DNA of 64,000 nucleotides from Progne subis subis (taxonomy: Eukaryota; Chordata; Aves; Passeriformes; Hirundinidae). The notes beneath the pieces were generated by a model, which saw nothing but the letters and a program-made list of their open reading frames with translations, did no database searches and was not told the DNA's origin. The stretch spans positions 6,300,532 through 6,364,531 of the forward strand of contig JAKJHU010000039.1 in NCBI GenBank assembly GCA_022316685.1. The letters are read 5' to 3'. Positions 37,573 to 50,369 of this stretch are shown piece after piece. Numbering within the stretch: position 1 is the first letter of the stretch; each line of letters begins with the position of its first letter. A program made the position numbers and the translations under genes.

Positions 37573-38681
37573 GAGCTGCCAGTGTTGGATGCCTGCTTCT
37601 CACCTGGGCTAGAAGACTGACCTTCAGAGGGGTGTTTGGGGTGGCTGCCCTTGCTAAGAGTAGCATAGGCAGGAAAGCAACCTCCCCAATGTGGAGGTGT
37701 TGGGGCTTGCTCACCTTCCCAATGTGAGATAAGGAAAGTTTTGCAAGCATGTGTTTTTCTTCACCTCTGTCGAGTAGCTCTGGCCCAAGCCAGGATGTTG
37801 TGGTAGCAGCGATGGAAATGTTTAAGAGCAGGGAATGTAGAAATGGTTTCCCTGGGTGTGATAGGGCTGGGTGACACATCCCAGAGCCATATATATATTT
37901 CACAATCATTTTAATGTGGCTCTAGCAGGTTTACCTCCTATGGAGATGTGCATGGCATCCACTGCGTATTAGTGTTTGAGAGATCCCTGGCCATGTGCTG
38001 CTGCTCAGGAGTGCCTGGCTCTGAGCCAGGAAGCTGTTTTGCACCATGATGGCGCTGGCACAGGTTGGGACCTGTCTGTCCCCCACCATGCTGGCAGGCT
38101 TTGCTGGGGACCTGGCATTGCAGAGTCTGGTGAGACCTTACCCGTTTCAGCATCTGTTGAAGGGCAGAAGGCAGCTGCCAGCCTCTTCCAGGCAGTGCCT
38201 CCTTGCCAGGGGCTGCGCTTGTGCCATGGTGAGTCTCAGCTTGCTGGGTCAGGGGAGTCCAGGCTGACAAGATATTGCCTCCCAGGACCCTGATATGTTC
38301 CTGCACCTGATGTCTTTGCCTCCGACGCTCTGTCCATTTCTTGCCTGCCCTGCTGCGCAGTTCCCATGGCTCTACAGGCTTCTGTCTGCCAACTCAGACC
38401 TGGCTCCTGCAGCACGTTCCAGCTGAGCTCAAGCTTATGCTTGCTCAGCTCAAGCTATCAGCAAAAAGATGTAGCACTTGGGTAAATTAGCTAGGGCAGT
38501 TCAGAAACCTTCCCTGCACAGTGCCCATGCCTGCACTGGAAATCAACAGGTGAGTGTTGGGGCTGGGAGGGCTGGGGCTGTGTGGGTTGTCCTGCTGGCT
38601 CTGACTGCAGTGACAGGGCATGTGCCAGAGCCAGGGTCCCTGTGTGTCTGACTGATCTAATGCCTGTTCTGTCCCGCTGAG
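37573..38681 (+). other. Putative intron of the matrilin-like relic
   Basis: This 1.1-kb GC-rich stretch separates the two relic exons, as an intron would in a matrilin gene. It contains CTCAAGCT repeats near 38428-38458. The ORFs in it on both strands match nothing I know. Confidence 0.4.
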
Positions 38682-38795
38682 GCAACCCGTGTGTGGAGCA
38701 GGAGCACGGCTGCCAGCACAGCTGCATCAGTACCCCCAGCTCCTTCCACTGCGAGGGCAACACGGGCTACAGGCTCACTGTGGGTGGTAAAACCT
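38682..38795 (+). pseudogene. Matrilin-like relic: EGF-like exon
   Basis: After an AG at 38680-38681 the frame reads NPCVEQEHGCQHSCISTP, then SSFHCEGNTGYRLTVGGKT. This is the matrilin EGF pattern C...HGCQHxCxSTPGSFxCxCxxGYxLxxDGKTC (recalled). The fifth cysteine is Gly (CEG instead of CEC) and the terminal TC is not continued, because a gtaaaacc stretch interrupts. Together with the vWA fragment 1.1 kb upstream on the same strand this is a decayed gene with exon-intron structure, not a processed copy. Confidence 0.75.
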
Positions 38796-41700
38796 ATTCA
38801 TTTTAAACCCCTTTTTAAATCCTATGTCTCATAGGGGGGTTGTAGTTACAAGTCTCATGGAGGGAAGCTGAAATGCAGCAGAAGACCCGAGGAGGCCAGG
38901 TTTGGTAAGGATTGGAGACATTCAGCATTCCTAGGTCCTGGCCAGTCACCTGGTCATTACAGAGCCATGTGCATTGCTCCTGTTCTTGCTGAGGCTACCA
39001 TGGTCTGGGCTGGTGAATGCTCCTGCAGGCTATTGCAGCACAGGAACATCACCTACAGTTGGACTCTTTTGCTACTGAGAATCTGCCTGTGACTGTGAAG
39101 AGAGACCAGGAGCATCCCCATTCTCAGTACCACCCCTGGGCCACTCAGTTACTTTGGGCTGCTTTTCCCAAAGCTATCCTGCCTTGCCCTTGGTAGCCTT
39201 AGAGTGCCATGTCCACAAACTGCAGGTATATGGATACAATGCCAGTGAGTTTGCACATCCTTTAATTTAGAAATTACTGGCACTAGTGATGTTGCTTGTT
39301 AGGTTTAGTGAAGTGCCCAGAGTTGAGCAGGTGGGGACACTGAGCAACCTTTACTGGAAGAATGAGTCTTGCAGATCAAACTTAAACTGCAAGAGTGAGC
39401 CATGGCGTGGTTGTTGCTTGTGCACCATGTAAGACTACAGCTTGAATACCCTTCAGTCGTTCACCCTCAGTCTTAAAACATACTTGCAGTGGAGATACCT
39501 GCACAGTGGTAGCCATCTAACTTGTCTTTCCTGAGCACCTGGTGCTGTGCAAGCAGCTGGTCAATGCTCTCTGTCATGGCTGTGGTTGCACATTGAAAGA
39601 AGTTATCTTCTGCCAGTATTTAAGATGAAATTATTGTACGGGGTTTCTCAGTGATGCCTGAGGAATGTGAAATTTTCCTATTAGAAATGTCTCAGGACAA
39701 AAAACAACATGCTCTTGAAAAGAATTTAGTATGAGTCCTGGACAGAAAATAGTACCAAAGCCATTCAAATCCTTTATTTTTATTCTCTGCAGTAATGAAT
39801 TGCACATACCAGAGTCTACACTTGTCCTTTCAAGTATCAGAAAAAAGATTATGAGAAAAGTTCAATAAATCAAACATGGAAGTGTTGCCACCAAGTGGTA
39901 CAAGGTGTATTAGGCAATGGCTCATAACTTCTAGATCACAACGATGTAGCTGAGATGCCCTGATGTTTTATAAAAAGATTCCTTTTTGCTTTGTTTACCT
40001 ATTTATTATTTTTTTTTTTTTTTGTATGTGTGTGATTTATTTTACTTCTCAAGATGTTAAATGATGACGCTTGCATCCATCTCCATGGAGTCACAGAACG
40101 TGTGACATGCCTCTTTCAGCTGCTTTCTTCTTCTTTGCGGTGTAGAGGCAAATACGAAGGGACTTCTGGATGTATGGGACTGTTCTGGCAGCCTTCACTG
40201 CAGTCCCCTGTCTTTTTGGGGTGTGGCATATCCCTCCCTCCTCAGCCTCACACGTGAGCAGAGAGTGTCTCTGCAGTGGAACGTGTCCCCCAGGTCTTGA
40301 AGACTGGCTGAGAAATTTCCCAGCCCTCCCCTGACATTTTTAGTTCAACCCATCCTGAGGAACTTAGGCACTTTTGAAATCGTCTGCAGATTTACATGAT
40401 TTTTTAAATGATGCTTATGTGTGTGCTGAGGTGTTTTGTTTTTCAGGTAAAGTATTAAGTACTTTGCACTTTAGCCACATATTTGTCATTACTGTGCAGG
40501 AGCTGAGTAATGCCCTTTGCTTGCTTCTCTACTGTTTAGAAAGCCTAGATTATTTAAAAAAAAAAAAAAGAAAAAAAAAAAGAAGCTTTTTCTGGAAACT
40601 AGACTGAGGTGCTTCTTTGCTATTTATGTTGTGAGGCACACATTGTTCTTGAGAGATGTCTCTCCATGGGAACAGGGCTCCCCAGAGCCACTTGGGGCAC
40701 GAGGCAGCAAAAGGCAGTAATAGGGGATGATGTGGAGACATCATGCACATGCACACACAGATCCCATCTCTGGACAGGCGTATTTCAATGTGCCGGGGGT
40801 GCTCAGGGTTTGCAGGTCTCATACCCTTCTGCTTCCTGTGCAATGTGGTCTCTGGCACCAGCAAACTGACCAGCTGAATGGTCCTTTCTGCTGGTGGGTG
40901 GGAAGATGAGGGTGGTGCAGGAGTGTGGAGAACTGAAAATTGTGGTGAGCCCTCATATAGTTAGCAGTGATAGTGCAGTGCTGGATTGGCTGCTTGGATT
41001 AGTCAAACGTCTGGAGTAGGAGCCCAACAGAAACAATTTAGGTTAAAAAGATGCATTTTCAAAGCTGACGTATTTTCTTGGTTTTTTTCCTCAGCAACTT
41101 CTCCCTTTATCTCTGCAGTGTGCTTCTTAGGGTGCAAACCTGAAGTACTCTTTTTTTTTTTTTTAAAACATTGTCAGTGTTGCCACCATTATCTTCAGAC
41201 CAAGCAAATGATAGCAAAAGGCAGAGTCAGTCACCAAGCTCTTTTTATCCCCAGGTGTAGTCTTCATTAACAACAAATCACAGTAGAAGAGTTAAATTAA
41301 TGCAGCTGATCCCCTGAAAGAACCACTAGAAGGGAATTGGTAAGTGTGTGTGGTTGAAGCGTAGCAGGAGAAATGATCTCCAAAAATCAGCTCTTACTTA
41401 CAAGTGTGAGTACTTTTTTTTTTTTGACATTATAAAAAGAATTAAAGTAAATGCAAAGGCTGATGTTAACCTCAATAACACCTAGCATTGTTACCCAGAG
41501 GGAAAGGATTAAAATTAGGATCATATCTCTATAAAGTATGTCTTAACAGGAGCAGGGGGATTTGCCTAAAATGGCTTATATTTTAGTCTGTTATACAGGG
41601 TAAGTTTAAATTTACAATTTTTAAATAGCTGATTATTTTCCAATATGATGTCTCATCTTTAGACTTCCCAATTGCATATAGTTCTTCCGCTTCTTATTTT

Positions 41701-42680
41701 TACTACTGCTCCTTTAATAAACAATTAGTAGGGATAAATAAGCAGACAGTTTAATATAATAAATTCACTAGCAGATGAAGTAATTATTTTGGAAAATATT
41801 GTAGCGAAAATAGGTTTTCTTTCTTTTCCCATGGGGTTTTGCAGATGGAAGAGGCCAAATCTTAAGACAGAGTTTGTAGATGGCTATATCTGTTGTATAT
41901 CTATTGCACCTATATTTAAAAAAGACCCAACTTTTTATTTCCCTCTGTTGAATTCTTTCTCTTACTGAAGAGAGAAACATAAACAGAAGCTCTCGTAAAA
42001 CCATGTGAAAATGAAACACAAAGGAGTCACTGGACAACTATGACTTCAACTATAATTCTGTTCATCAACAAAGAATAGTTTTAAGCAAGGTATTTGACAA
42101 CTAGACAACTAGTTAGAACCATTTTATTTTTATTAACACTTTACAAAGTCCAGGAAGCTTTCTTCTTGTTTCTACTTTTGCTTATGGTATAGATACAGTG
42201 CCTGTTTTGCAGTTGTTAAATCTGTAGTGAATCTCTGTATTTTGTCGAAAAAAATAGAAACAAAACAAAGCAAAGGAAAACCAAAAAGCTCAAGTATATA
42301 TTTTTTTTTTTAGCGGAGTGTGCATATTTTGTTCATCAGAATGGTAGGTCAAATATTATAGAGCTATATGGGCTGAGAACAAATTTGGAGGTAATTTGCC
42401 AAAACTAAAATGATCGTTTAGGCAATGCACTAGCAGCAAAGACACGTCCTGCTTTTTTTCAAGGCAGTAGGTGACAGATGTGGCACGCAGCATGCCAAGG
42501 GCCAGGATCGTCATCTTTGGAGCCATCCCAGTCCTGCTGACCTGTGTGCCTCTGGAAGCAGCTGCACTCAATCCATCAGGGACAACGGGGTGAATGATTG
42601 GGTTTGCAACTACTGACTTGCATGGCAACTGAATTAGGTGCATGCTCTTCCAGAGTAACCTTCCCAGGTATCTGGAGGTC
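38796..42680. other. Intergenic spacer, third part
   Basis: No further matrilin exons are recognised. An A-rich run lies at 40555-40583, and T runs at 40010-40022, 41151-41164 and 42300-42311. 41430-42350 is AT-rich single-copy-looking sequence. Confidence 0.5.
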
Positions 42681-42770
42681 AAAGAATCAGAATCATTTAA
42701 GTTGGAAGAGACCTCTAAGGTCACGGAGTTCAACCAGCACCACTGTGTTTGCCACTAAACCATGTCTGTG
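42681..42770 (-). mobile_element. CR1 LINE 3' end fragment, reverse
   Basis: On the + strand AGAATCAGAATCATTTAAGTTGG then AAGAGACCTCTAAGGTCA is the reverse of a CR1 3' end. ACTAAACCATGTC follows, as in CR1. About 90 bp are kept. Confidence 0.85.
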
Positions 42771-43308
42771 GTTTGCTTGTCTTACTGGACTGAAAATGAG
42801 GATTAAACCTTGATAATGACCTCTGAAGAGCACCAAAGAGAAAGAGTTTCTGGCCCTGAATGTTTCACTTAATTTATTTGTTTTGCCGCCTTTTTTGAAG
42901 GAAGGGGGAAAATTATCATGGGGCATTAAAGCTGAAATACTTAAACTTTCCTTCTTTTTGGTGTCTAAAAAGAGTCTTAAACATTTAAGTAATTGAGCTA
43001 AATGACAAATCTTCTTTCAGCACTGAACTTTAAAATAGGTAAAAATATAGTAAAGGATTATAAAATAATTGTCATGTTAGCACTACAGGGCATAAATGTG
43101 AACACAAAAGAGCTTTCCAGGCACTACTCCTGCACACTTAGTGAACAAGTACATTGGAGAAGCCTGTTTCCACATAAGTGGATTTCACCATTGTGGCATC
43201 CTAGCCTGCCACGTCCCCAGGGTAACACACAGAGGGAAAGGATGCTGTCACACAGAGCTGATGCAAGTTTGCAAAGGTATATCAAGCGCTTGTACTTAGG
43301 GGAAGCAA

Positions 43309-43742
43309 CAAAGATCATGAGGGGCCTTGAAGGGAAAATATGTGAGGGTGGCTGAGGTTGCTTGGTCTGGTCAGCCTGGAGAACAGAAGACTGAGGGGAG
43401 ACCTCAGTGCAGTTACAACTTCCTCATGAGGGGAAGAGGAGAGGCAGGGCATTGATCTCTGCTCTGTGGTGCCCAGTGACAAGATCTCAGGGAATAGTCT
43501 GAAGCTCTGTCAGGGGAGGCTTAGGTTGGGTATAAGGAAAAAGGTTCCTTTCCCCAAGGGTGACTGAGCGCAGGAAGAGGCTCCCCAGGGAAGTGGTCAC
43601 AGCACGAAGCCTAGCAGAGTTTGAGAAGATTTGGACAATACTCTCAGGCACAGGGTATGACTCTTGGGGATGGTCCTTTGCAGGGCCAGGATTTGGACTT
43701 GACCATTCTTGTGGGTCGCTTCCAACTCAGCATATTCCGTGG
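43309..43742 (+). mobile_element. CR1 LINE 3' fragment, forward (CR1-X/Y-like tail)
   Basis: The 434-bp piece shows the usual CR1 3' order: AAGATCATGAGGGGCC, a GGTCAGCCTGGAGAACAGAAGACTGAGGGGAGACCT segment, CTCCCCAGGGAAGTGGTCACAGCAC, and a tail CTTGTGGGTCGCTTCCAACTCAGCATATTCCGTG. The tail is the same type as that of the SINE at 36026-36170. It is 5'-truncated and mutated. Confidence 0.9.
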
Positions 43743-46700
43743 TTATTTATTTATTTTAAATTTATTTATTTATATATTGTTCCCTCTTATTAATTTCTTA
43801 GGGAATATCCAAAAAACTACCCAGAGTTTTCTTTTTCTTACTTTCTCTGCTATCTCTCTGTGCCATGATCTAAGAAACATCTTTGGTGTTTGCTACTAAT
43901 TAACTGTGTTAATGGTGTCACAGGGCTGCTTCTCCAGAAATAGCTACTGGCATGAGCAGAACTCGTAATTTTCCAGATGCAATGTTTCCTCACTTAGTGC
44001 GGAAAAACCCCAGGAAAACAAAACATCACCTGTGAAGAACAAATATAACTGCAGTTTGCTGTAGCCTTTGAGTAGAGAGTCCTGAAAACCTTCCGAGACC
44101 ACACAGAAGGCTGTACTGTAAACTGGGGCCTCTCCGCTCACCGCGTACCATTGCTGCCATAGCTGCCCTCTGCCCTCCCTGTCTGCCTCCCTGCCAGCCC
44201 GTGCCCGTGTGGTGCAGGGCTTGGGGCACCCAGAAAGGCTCTGGGCTGGGCAGGGGAATGGGGGCCATTTATGTTGCCTGCATATGTGACTCTGTATTCT
44301 TCCTCAGAGATAATTTTGACATTACAAAGACTATAAATAGAACACGCAGAGCAGAAAACGACAGGAAGGAAGAGTAAACCTCTAATAAATTATATCTCAA
44401 GAGGATCTGAGTAGGGGGAGGAAAAATGTACTTCCAACAACAGGAAAGTTTAAAAGAAGCTTGTACTGAATATTATAAATTCACATGAGAGAAAGGTCTT
44501 TACTTCTCTCAGTGTGGGAAGATACTAAGGTTTCAGTACTTTATGCTCAAGTAGGGAAAAGGTCAAGACTCCCTTTGCCATACTGTGGTTAAAAAATCAC
44601 GCTGTTAAAATTCTATTAAATGGGACTCCTGATTTCTTGTAGCCACAGATTTAAGGGCAATTTCTTCTCATTCACCTTGTCCAAAGCTTTGTCCCTCAAG
44701 AACCTGGCATTGCACTAAGCAAAAAATATCGTGTAACTTAAAACAAGATAGATCAACCTCATCCATGTTGCTATCCTGTTGCTTTGCACATGGTCTGTCA
44801 GAGAAAGCTGCTTGTCTGTTGGTTTTGCTGGTAGACTGTGGAAAAAGGGACCTGAATTTGAATGGAAGGTGCTGTAGCATGAAGGTGCCACATCAAGATT
44901 GTGTTTTCCAGCCTCCAGCCCAGCACTGCAAAACTCTCCCTCTTCCCTTTCTAGTAAACATGATGAAAAAAAGACATGCAATATAAATTCACATGCACAC
45001 AGAGTGAAGGATCATGCAGTTTTTACAGACAAATTTGAAGATGAATTAGTCTTTGAGATAACTGTCTGTTTAAGGATTATATTGTTAATAACCTAAATTT
45101 GACACACATTTTCCCCTCTTCAGTCACTACCTGCAAAGCCTCTCTGAAAATTATCTCTTATGAAGCGGTGTCATTAATAACTTCCTGCAAGGTTTCTTTT
45201 AGAAGTGGCAGAAAGGTAAATAAAAATGAATTAATACAGCGTTTTGGGGTTTTAGGCAAAATATGCAAATATCTTACTGACAAAGCCTTAGTAGCATTAA
45301 AGGTTTTCAGATCCTATCCTCAAAGGCTCTGCTTGTGGAATCAGAAGCCTTTAGGCAACCTTTAACTTAGTTTACATGTAATACATTCTCTTTCTCCCAT
45401 TCCCCCCATAATGTCCTCTTGCACCAATCAATTCCCTCTGGTGCAGTTTCCAGCTTCACAGTTCATGAATTTTATTTGCAATCAATAAATAAACCCATTA
45501 TCAAGTTTTGTATTCTCATCATACATTGTCATTTCTCATAAACCATTTCACTGTATGGGTCAGCTTCACTGAGCACGTGCCACTCACGTTTATAGCTCAG
45601 CAGAGGGCTGTCAGGTATATGGACGGGATGTGTTTGAAGATCTAATCAGATTTCAGTTGTAATGAACAATTATGAATAAGACTGTGCTAGCATTCATCAT
45701 TATTATCATTATTTTTAATACTATCCTGCTGTTTTGAGTTAGTGATCAGCACTTAAATACTCTTTGAGCCCTTGTCTGGACATATTCTTACAGTATGGAG
45801 CAGAGGTTCCCAGATCCACCCATATCATCGAAGAAAATGTTATTTCTGACACATAACATCACAGCATTTATCAGCTATTTGAGATAACTAAAGAAAAGCT
45901 TCTTGCATGCTCCTTACAAGGCCGTCAAATTCCCACTGTGGCAAATTATAAAGTAACTGATTTTGAGAACCAGTGACCTACCACGATGAACCCCTCCTGA
46001 CAGCTTATGCAAATTTCTTTGGGCAGCATTAGTTTGGGCATGGCATGAAAAGGCAAGCCATTCTTGTGGTGATCAGGCCCTTGGACAGTTACTGATTTGT
46101 GCCTTGAATTTTATCTGTCAGCCCAGACAGGGTATTAAATGCTGGTGTCACATGCAGCTATCAAATGATAGTATTACAAGGTTAACTGACAAATAATATT
46201 CTAACATAAAGACTCCAAATTGCCTACTTTTCTAACCTCAGACAGTATGGAATCTTGTACACAAATGAAAAAAATTAGTCTATCAGTGACCAAAACGGGT
46301 AGGAGCAAGCAGAGAGGGTCAAGGAAGTTGGAAGCAAACATTCCCAGCTAAGTTCATTTTCATAAACACAGGAAAATCCAGCAGTACTTTGAATTTATCC
46401 TTGTAACACTGCCATCACTGCTGGGGGATGTAGAAGTGATAATGTTACAACAGTACAGCACATCACTACTGATGCTAGTACAACTGCTAACAGCAGCAGC
46501 ATCATTACTCAGTAGGGCTATTAAGTAGTATCACAACTCACTTTTAGGGAATTACAAGTGATTGCTTTGTTAGAATCTTTTATCTATCACTCTTTCAAGT
46601 GTTTTACTGTCCTCTGGACCTGACCAAAATAGATAGGGAGAAGATAATCTGAGCCAACACAAGAATCTCTCAAAGGAGGCACTTTGGATTTCCCCCTTTT

Positions 46701-49589
46701 TAGGGGGATGTGTTGACTACAGGGAGATATCTTTCCCTGTGTGGTCTCTGGAAGAAAGGAGGGTTTATGTTCATGATCAAAGCAAAGGTCTAGAATATTG
46801 TAGTGGTTTAATTCAGTTTCAAAAAAACCTCTTCTTGTCTGCATTGGGACATGAATTTAAGTAATGGAAATAAATGCATGACTAGGTGACAAAGTCTATG
46901 TCCTGTTGTGGCATCACGTAGCCGAAGTGATGGATGTTTGAGGCAAGCCACACCTCAGCGCCATGCCTTTAAAGCAAAGCAAGAGTTTTTGAGTTTTGTA
47001 TTCTTCTTTTAAAACTTGTTACTAAACCAGTGTTGAAATTAATATTTATGGAGTTTGGGAAAATTGTTTTCAGGGTATGATTTCTGGTAATATGAATTTT
47101 CATATTCTAAGCAACTTGCTTTTAACCTTAACAGCCCTAAATGTACTTGGAAATTTGCTCACACCTATGCAAGTCAGCGTATCCCTGACACTGCCAGCCA
47201 GGAATGATGTATGCAAGGCAGGACTGCGGTGGAGTTCCATATCCTTTGTTGAGTCCTGGTGGAATCATTCCCTGCCATGACTCTGCCACTCAGTGCTCAA
47301 GTTTTTTGGCTGGTGTGAGTCCCTGCTTATCACGGGGAGCCAGATCACTTTTGGTGTATGGGGATGTTTGAGCTGTGATACAAAGAAGCAGAGGAGGAAA
47401 ATGTCCTGCTGACACTTAATGATGAAGTTATAGGATATCTCCTATCTCAAATGTCAGTTCCCACCCTCTGCTCTCATGGATGCTTTCTCTGAAGTACACT
47501 GCGGATTCCTGTAAGTACAACTCATCTGCTGCAGGATAACATAGAGAAACAGTAATGAAAAAGTACTTTTGATCCTCCTCAAAACTTCACTATTTGCTCA
47601 CAAAAATATGCCAGAAATCACAGGCAGAAACTTACAGTCCCGACAAATGATTTTGCTGCTGTTTTTGTTTACGTTTTTGGTTCTCTTTTTGTTGTTCCTA
47701 ATTTGTCTAAGATTTAACTCTACACATTGATCATATATAGAGCAGACTTCTCATTAGTTTCAGCAAGGTCACTATTTCAACAGGGTTTTACCATCAGAAG
47801 GTTGCCATCATCTGACCGCTCACCCACAATGAGATTTGTTTAGTAAAGCATTGTTTTAATTTCTACGTGAAGGATGTGTTATATAACTTGCTGTCAGATG
47901 TCTGATATATTTTCTAAGGTGTAAACTTATTCAACAGCTGATTCTTTAAAGATATTAGGTAATTTGGATTATATATATAAGTTTTTTTATGCACTTTGAC
48001 TGTGGACCTCCATGTAGCTGTGACGTATCTTATGCCAATGACAAGACTATATTGTACCTGCAGATACCAGATACTACGAACATGAGAAGTCTAGCAATAT
48101 GGTTTGCTTTTTTGTTTTGCCTTTCTACTTTAATATTTGCATAAGTAATACATGATAGTCTTACTTTCTTTTCAGGACTCTTTCACATAAAGCACATGAG
48201 CAATCTTCTCTTCCAAACAGGGAAGACATGCTCCAACTATTTCTTTATACTCTTATAACCCTTAAGTTATGCTTCTCTGTATTGACCTACTGTGTCTGCA
48301 AGTTATTTTTCTGAACATGTCTGTGCTGGCTGTTACAGGGTCAAGCCCTTGAACACAACCCAAGGCCTCGGCTTTGTGGGGGGGGTTATTTTTTTTTGTT
48401 TCAGTGGATGTTTGCCAGAATATCCAAGTCCTGCAGCAGCACTGACTGTGCTGAACTCTCCCAAAGCAACATCTCTCCCACCACTTCTAATTTGAAGGCA
48501 CAAGGGAACCATATGTGTATATACAGGATATAAGAAATAAGCCTCCACAGGGTGTAGATTATAAGGCTCACTTTGTGCACCTTGGGTGTCCTCTGAAGCA
48601 GAAGGCCAAAGGTTAGTTTCCTGAGGGATGTCCTTGACTTCTCTGGATCTCAGTGTGCTTGGTGCATATGTTGTCAAACAAGCTCAAGACAGACTCTTGG
48701 GATCGATTTACCTTTTCCTCCCAAACTAAAGAGTCCACTACTATGTTTACAACATTGAGGGAAGTGTTTCCAGTCACTGAGGTAGAAAAGCTGGCAAAGC
48801 ATACTTAATTTATACCTAAACTGCTCCCAGGATTCACTGCTGAGAGCCTCTTTCCTCATCCTGCTTGTGTGGACTGCTAACTTCATACCTCAGCAAGCAA
48901 GCAAGGGGATGTGGTGCAGTTCACAGAGCTGTAGTCCCTGACCCCATCCCTTGCCAAGGAAGAAGTTGTTTTTCTGGCATTAGTCAGTAGAGATGTGTAT
49001 TCAGGGTAGACACATGTTTCATGGGAAACAAGATCCTACATCTTAATGGGATATCGGGAAAATAGTTGCAGTTGACATAGCACCCACGCTCTCCAGCACC
49101 TTGGCCAAGGTGGGAGATTCTCTTGGCATCCTTTGGCTGCATTTGTACAGAAAGCAAATACCCATGCTACCTTTTGACACAGGCAATGCAGATGCAGCTC
49201 TCTCAGAAGCTGAGGGACAACATTCTGTTGAAAATGACGTTTTCACAATGTCTTTGTGATTTTGACCTAATCACAGATGAATAAAAGCAGAACCGGTTCT
49301 CATCCTCAGTGATCACATTCACTTCTGCAATAGAAAAAGGCTAGGCAAATGCAGATAAAAGCTTTTGTTCTCTCCAGGGGAGTTCTGGTTGAGACCCTGG
49401 GGAGGGATCTGGCCACTAATAAGTTATTGGCAAACTATCAGGCCTGGTACAGCTAACTTCGGTGTATCAGCGATTCCCATCTCTCATCTCCACATGAAGC
49501 AACCTTAGGTTGCATTTACATAGCAGGCCCCCTTTGAGTCTGTGTCCTGATTTAATATCAATCTAATATAGATTGGTTAGAGGTAGTCA
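43743..49589. other. Intergenic spacer, fourth part
   Basis: An ATTT-rich stretch follows the CR1 at 43743-43775. The 44120-44270 stretch is GC-rich. 45430-46230 looks single-copy and may be a conserved non-coding element (listed separately). No gene recognised. Confidence 0.5.
45430..46230. promoter_or_regulatory. Candidate non-coding regulatory element (octamer and ACGTG cores)
   Basis: This is AT-rich, repeat-free sequence. A perfect octamer ATGCAAAT lies at 46007-46014, a SOX-like CTTTG follows at once, CACGTG lies at 45574-45579 and CACGT near 45584. Octamer and SOX sites are typical of neural enhancers, and NPAS3 is surrounded by conserved non-coding elements in mammals (known). Conservation could not be tested here. 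Confidence 0.3.
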
Positions 49590-49900
49590 GCATGGATTTA
49601 CAAAAAAGAGGTCATGCTTAACAATCTTGATTCATTTCTCTGAGGAAGTGGCAATGAAAGTGGACAGCGATGAAGAAGGAGACATAATTTACTTGGACTT
49701 GAAAAGGCTCTCGATATAGTGCCACATAACAGATTAATTTATAAGGTTAGCAAGTATGGGACTGATAGTAAAATACTCAATTGGATATAAAATTGGCTTG
49801 GTAACAAGGCCCATGGAATGGCAGTAATGCTTATAGATCACACTGGGGAAGTGCTATGCACCCTGGGGTGTGTGTTTGAAGACATTCTAAAGATAATAAG
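49590..49900 (+). mobile_element. CR1/L3-like LINE reverse transcriptase fragment, forward
   Basis: The frame from 49590 reads QHGFTKKRSCLTILIHF, then DIIYLDL. After a one-base shift near 49707 it reads DIVPHNRLIYKV, SKILNWI and NWLGN. These are the finger and palm blocks of CR1-clade reverse transcriptases (QHGFxxxRSC..., IYLDFxKAFDxVPH..., NWLxxR). A stop follows the ILNWI segment, and the sequence then decays. It is an old, dead copy. Confidence 0.75.
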
Positions 49901-50203
49901 GATGGGCAAAGCCAAAAACAAAGGTGGTGGAAAAAAAGAGGAAAAATGCTGCCAAAAAGAACACAGGAAGGCTACAGCCTCATGAGAAGCAAATGATCAT
50001 GCCAACATGCAATACGAAATTTCAGGTAATATTCAGTGAAGAAAATGGTCTAGGAACTGAAGGGGTCCATACGCTGCAAGTCTTGTAGCAAGGCAGAAGT
50101 ATACAGAGAGCAAGGACCTTTCCTTTCAAATAGAAGAGAGGGCAAAACTTACAGCTTTTTCAAGGTGCCAATGAGCAATAAATGGGAGGCATGCTCTCAG
50201 AAA
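49901..50203. other. Intergenic stretch between the LINE relic and the inverted repeat
   Basis: AT-rich, purine-rich near 49915-49945. Nothing recognised. Confidence 0.5.
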
Positions 50204-50369
50204 CTTTGCAGACAGGAGACTGTATTGCCCAGTACTTTGTCTCAAATTATCTTTCACTGACTCTAGAGATTTAGAAATATTGAGATTACCTTTCCCCTTA
50301 CAATTTTCCTGAGCAGAAGGACTCTTTGTTTTTCTTGTTTGTAAAAAAAGCTAACATAACATTTTCTGG
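50204..50369 (+). repeat. Left arm of a 166-bp near-perfect inverted repeat
   Basis: The arm begins CTTTGCAGACAGGAGACTGT and ends ACATAACATTTTCTGG. It is the reverse complement of 51387-51552 over 166 bases with no gap and only two mismatches (T/C near 50250, T/A near 50326). Similarity stops sharply on both sides. I do not recognise the sequence. Confidence 0.97.
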
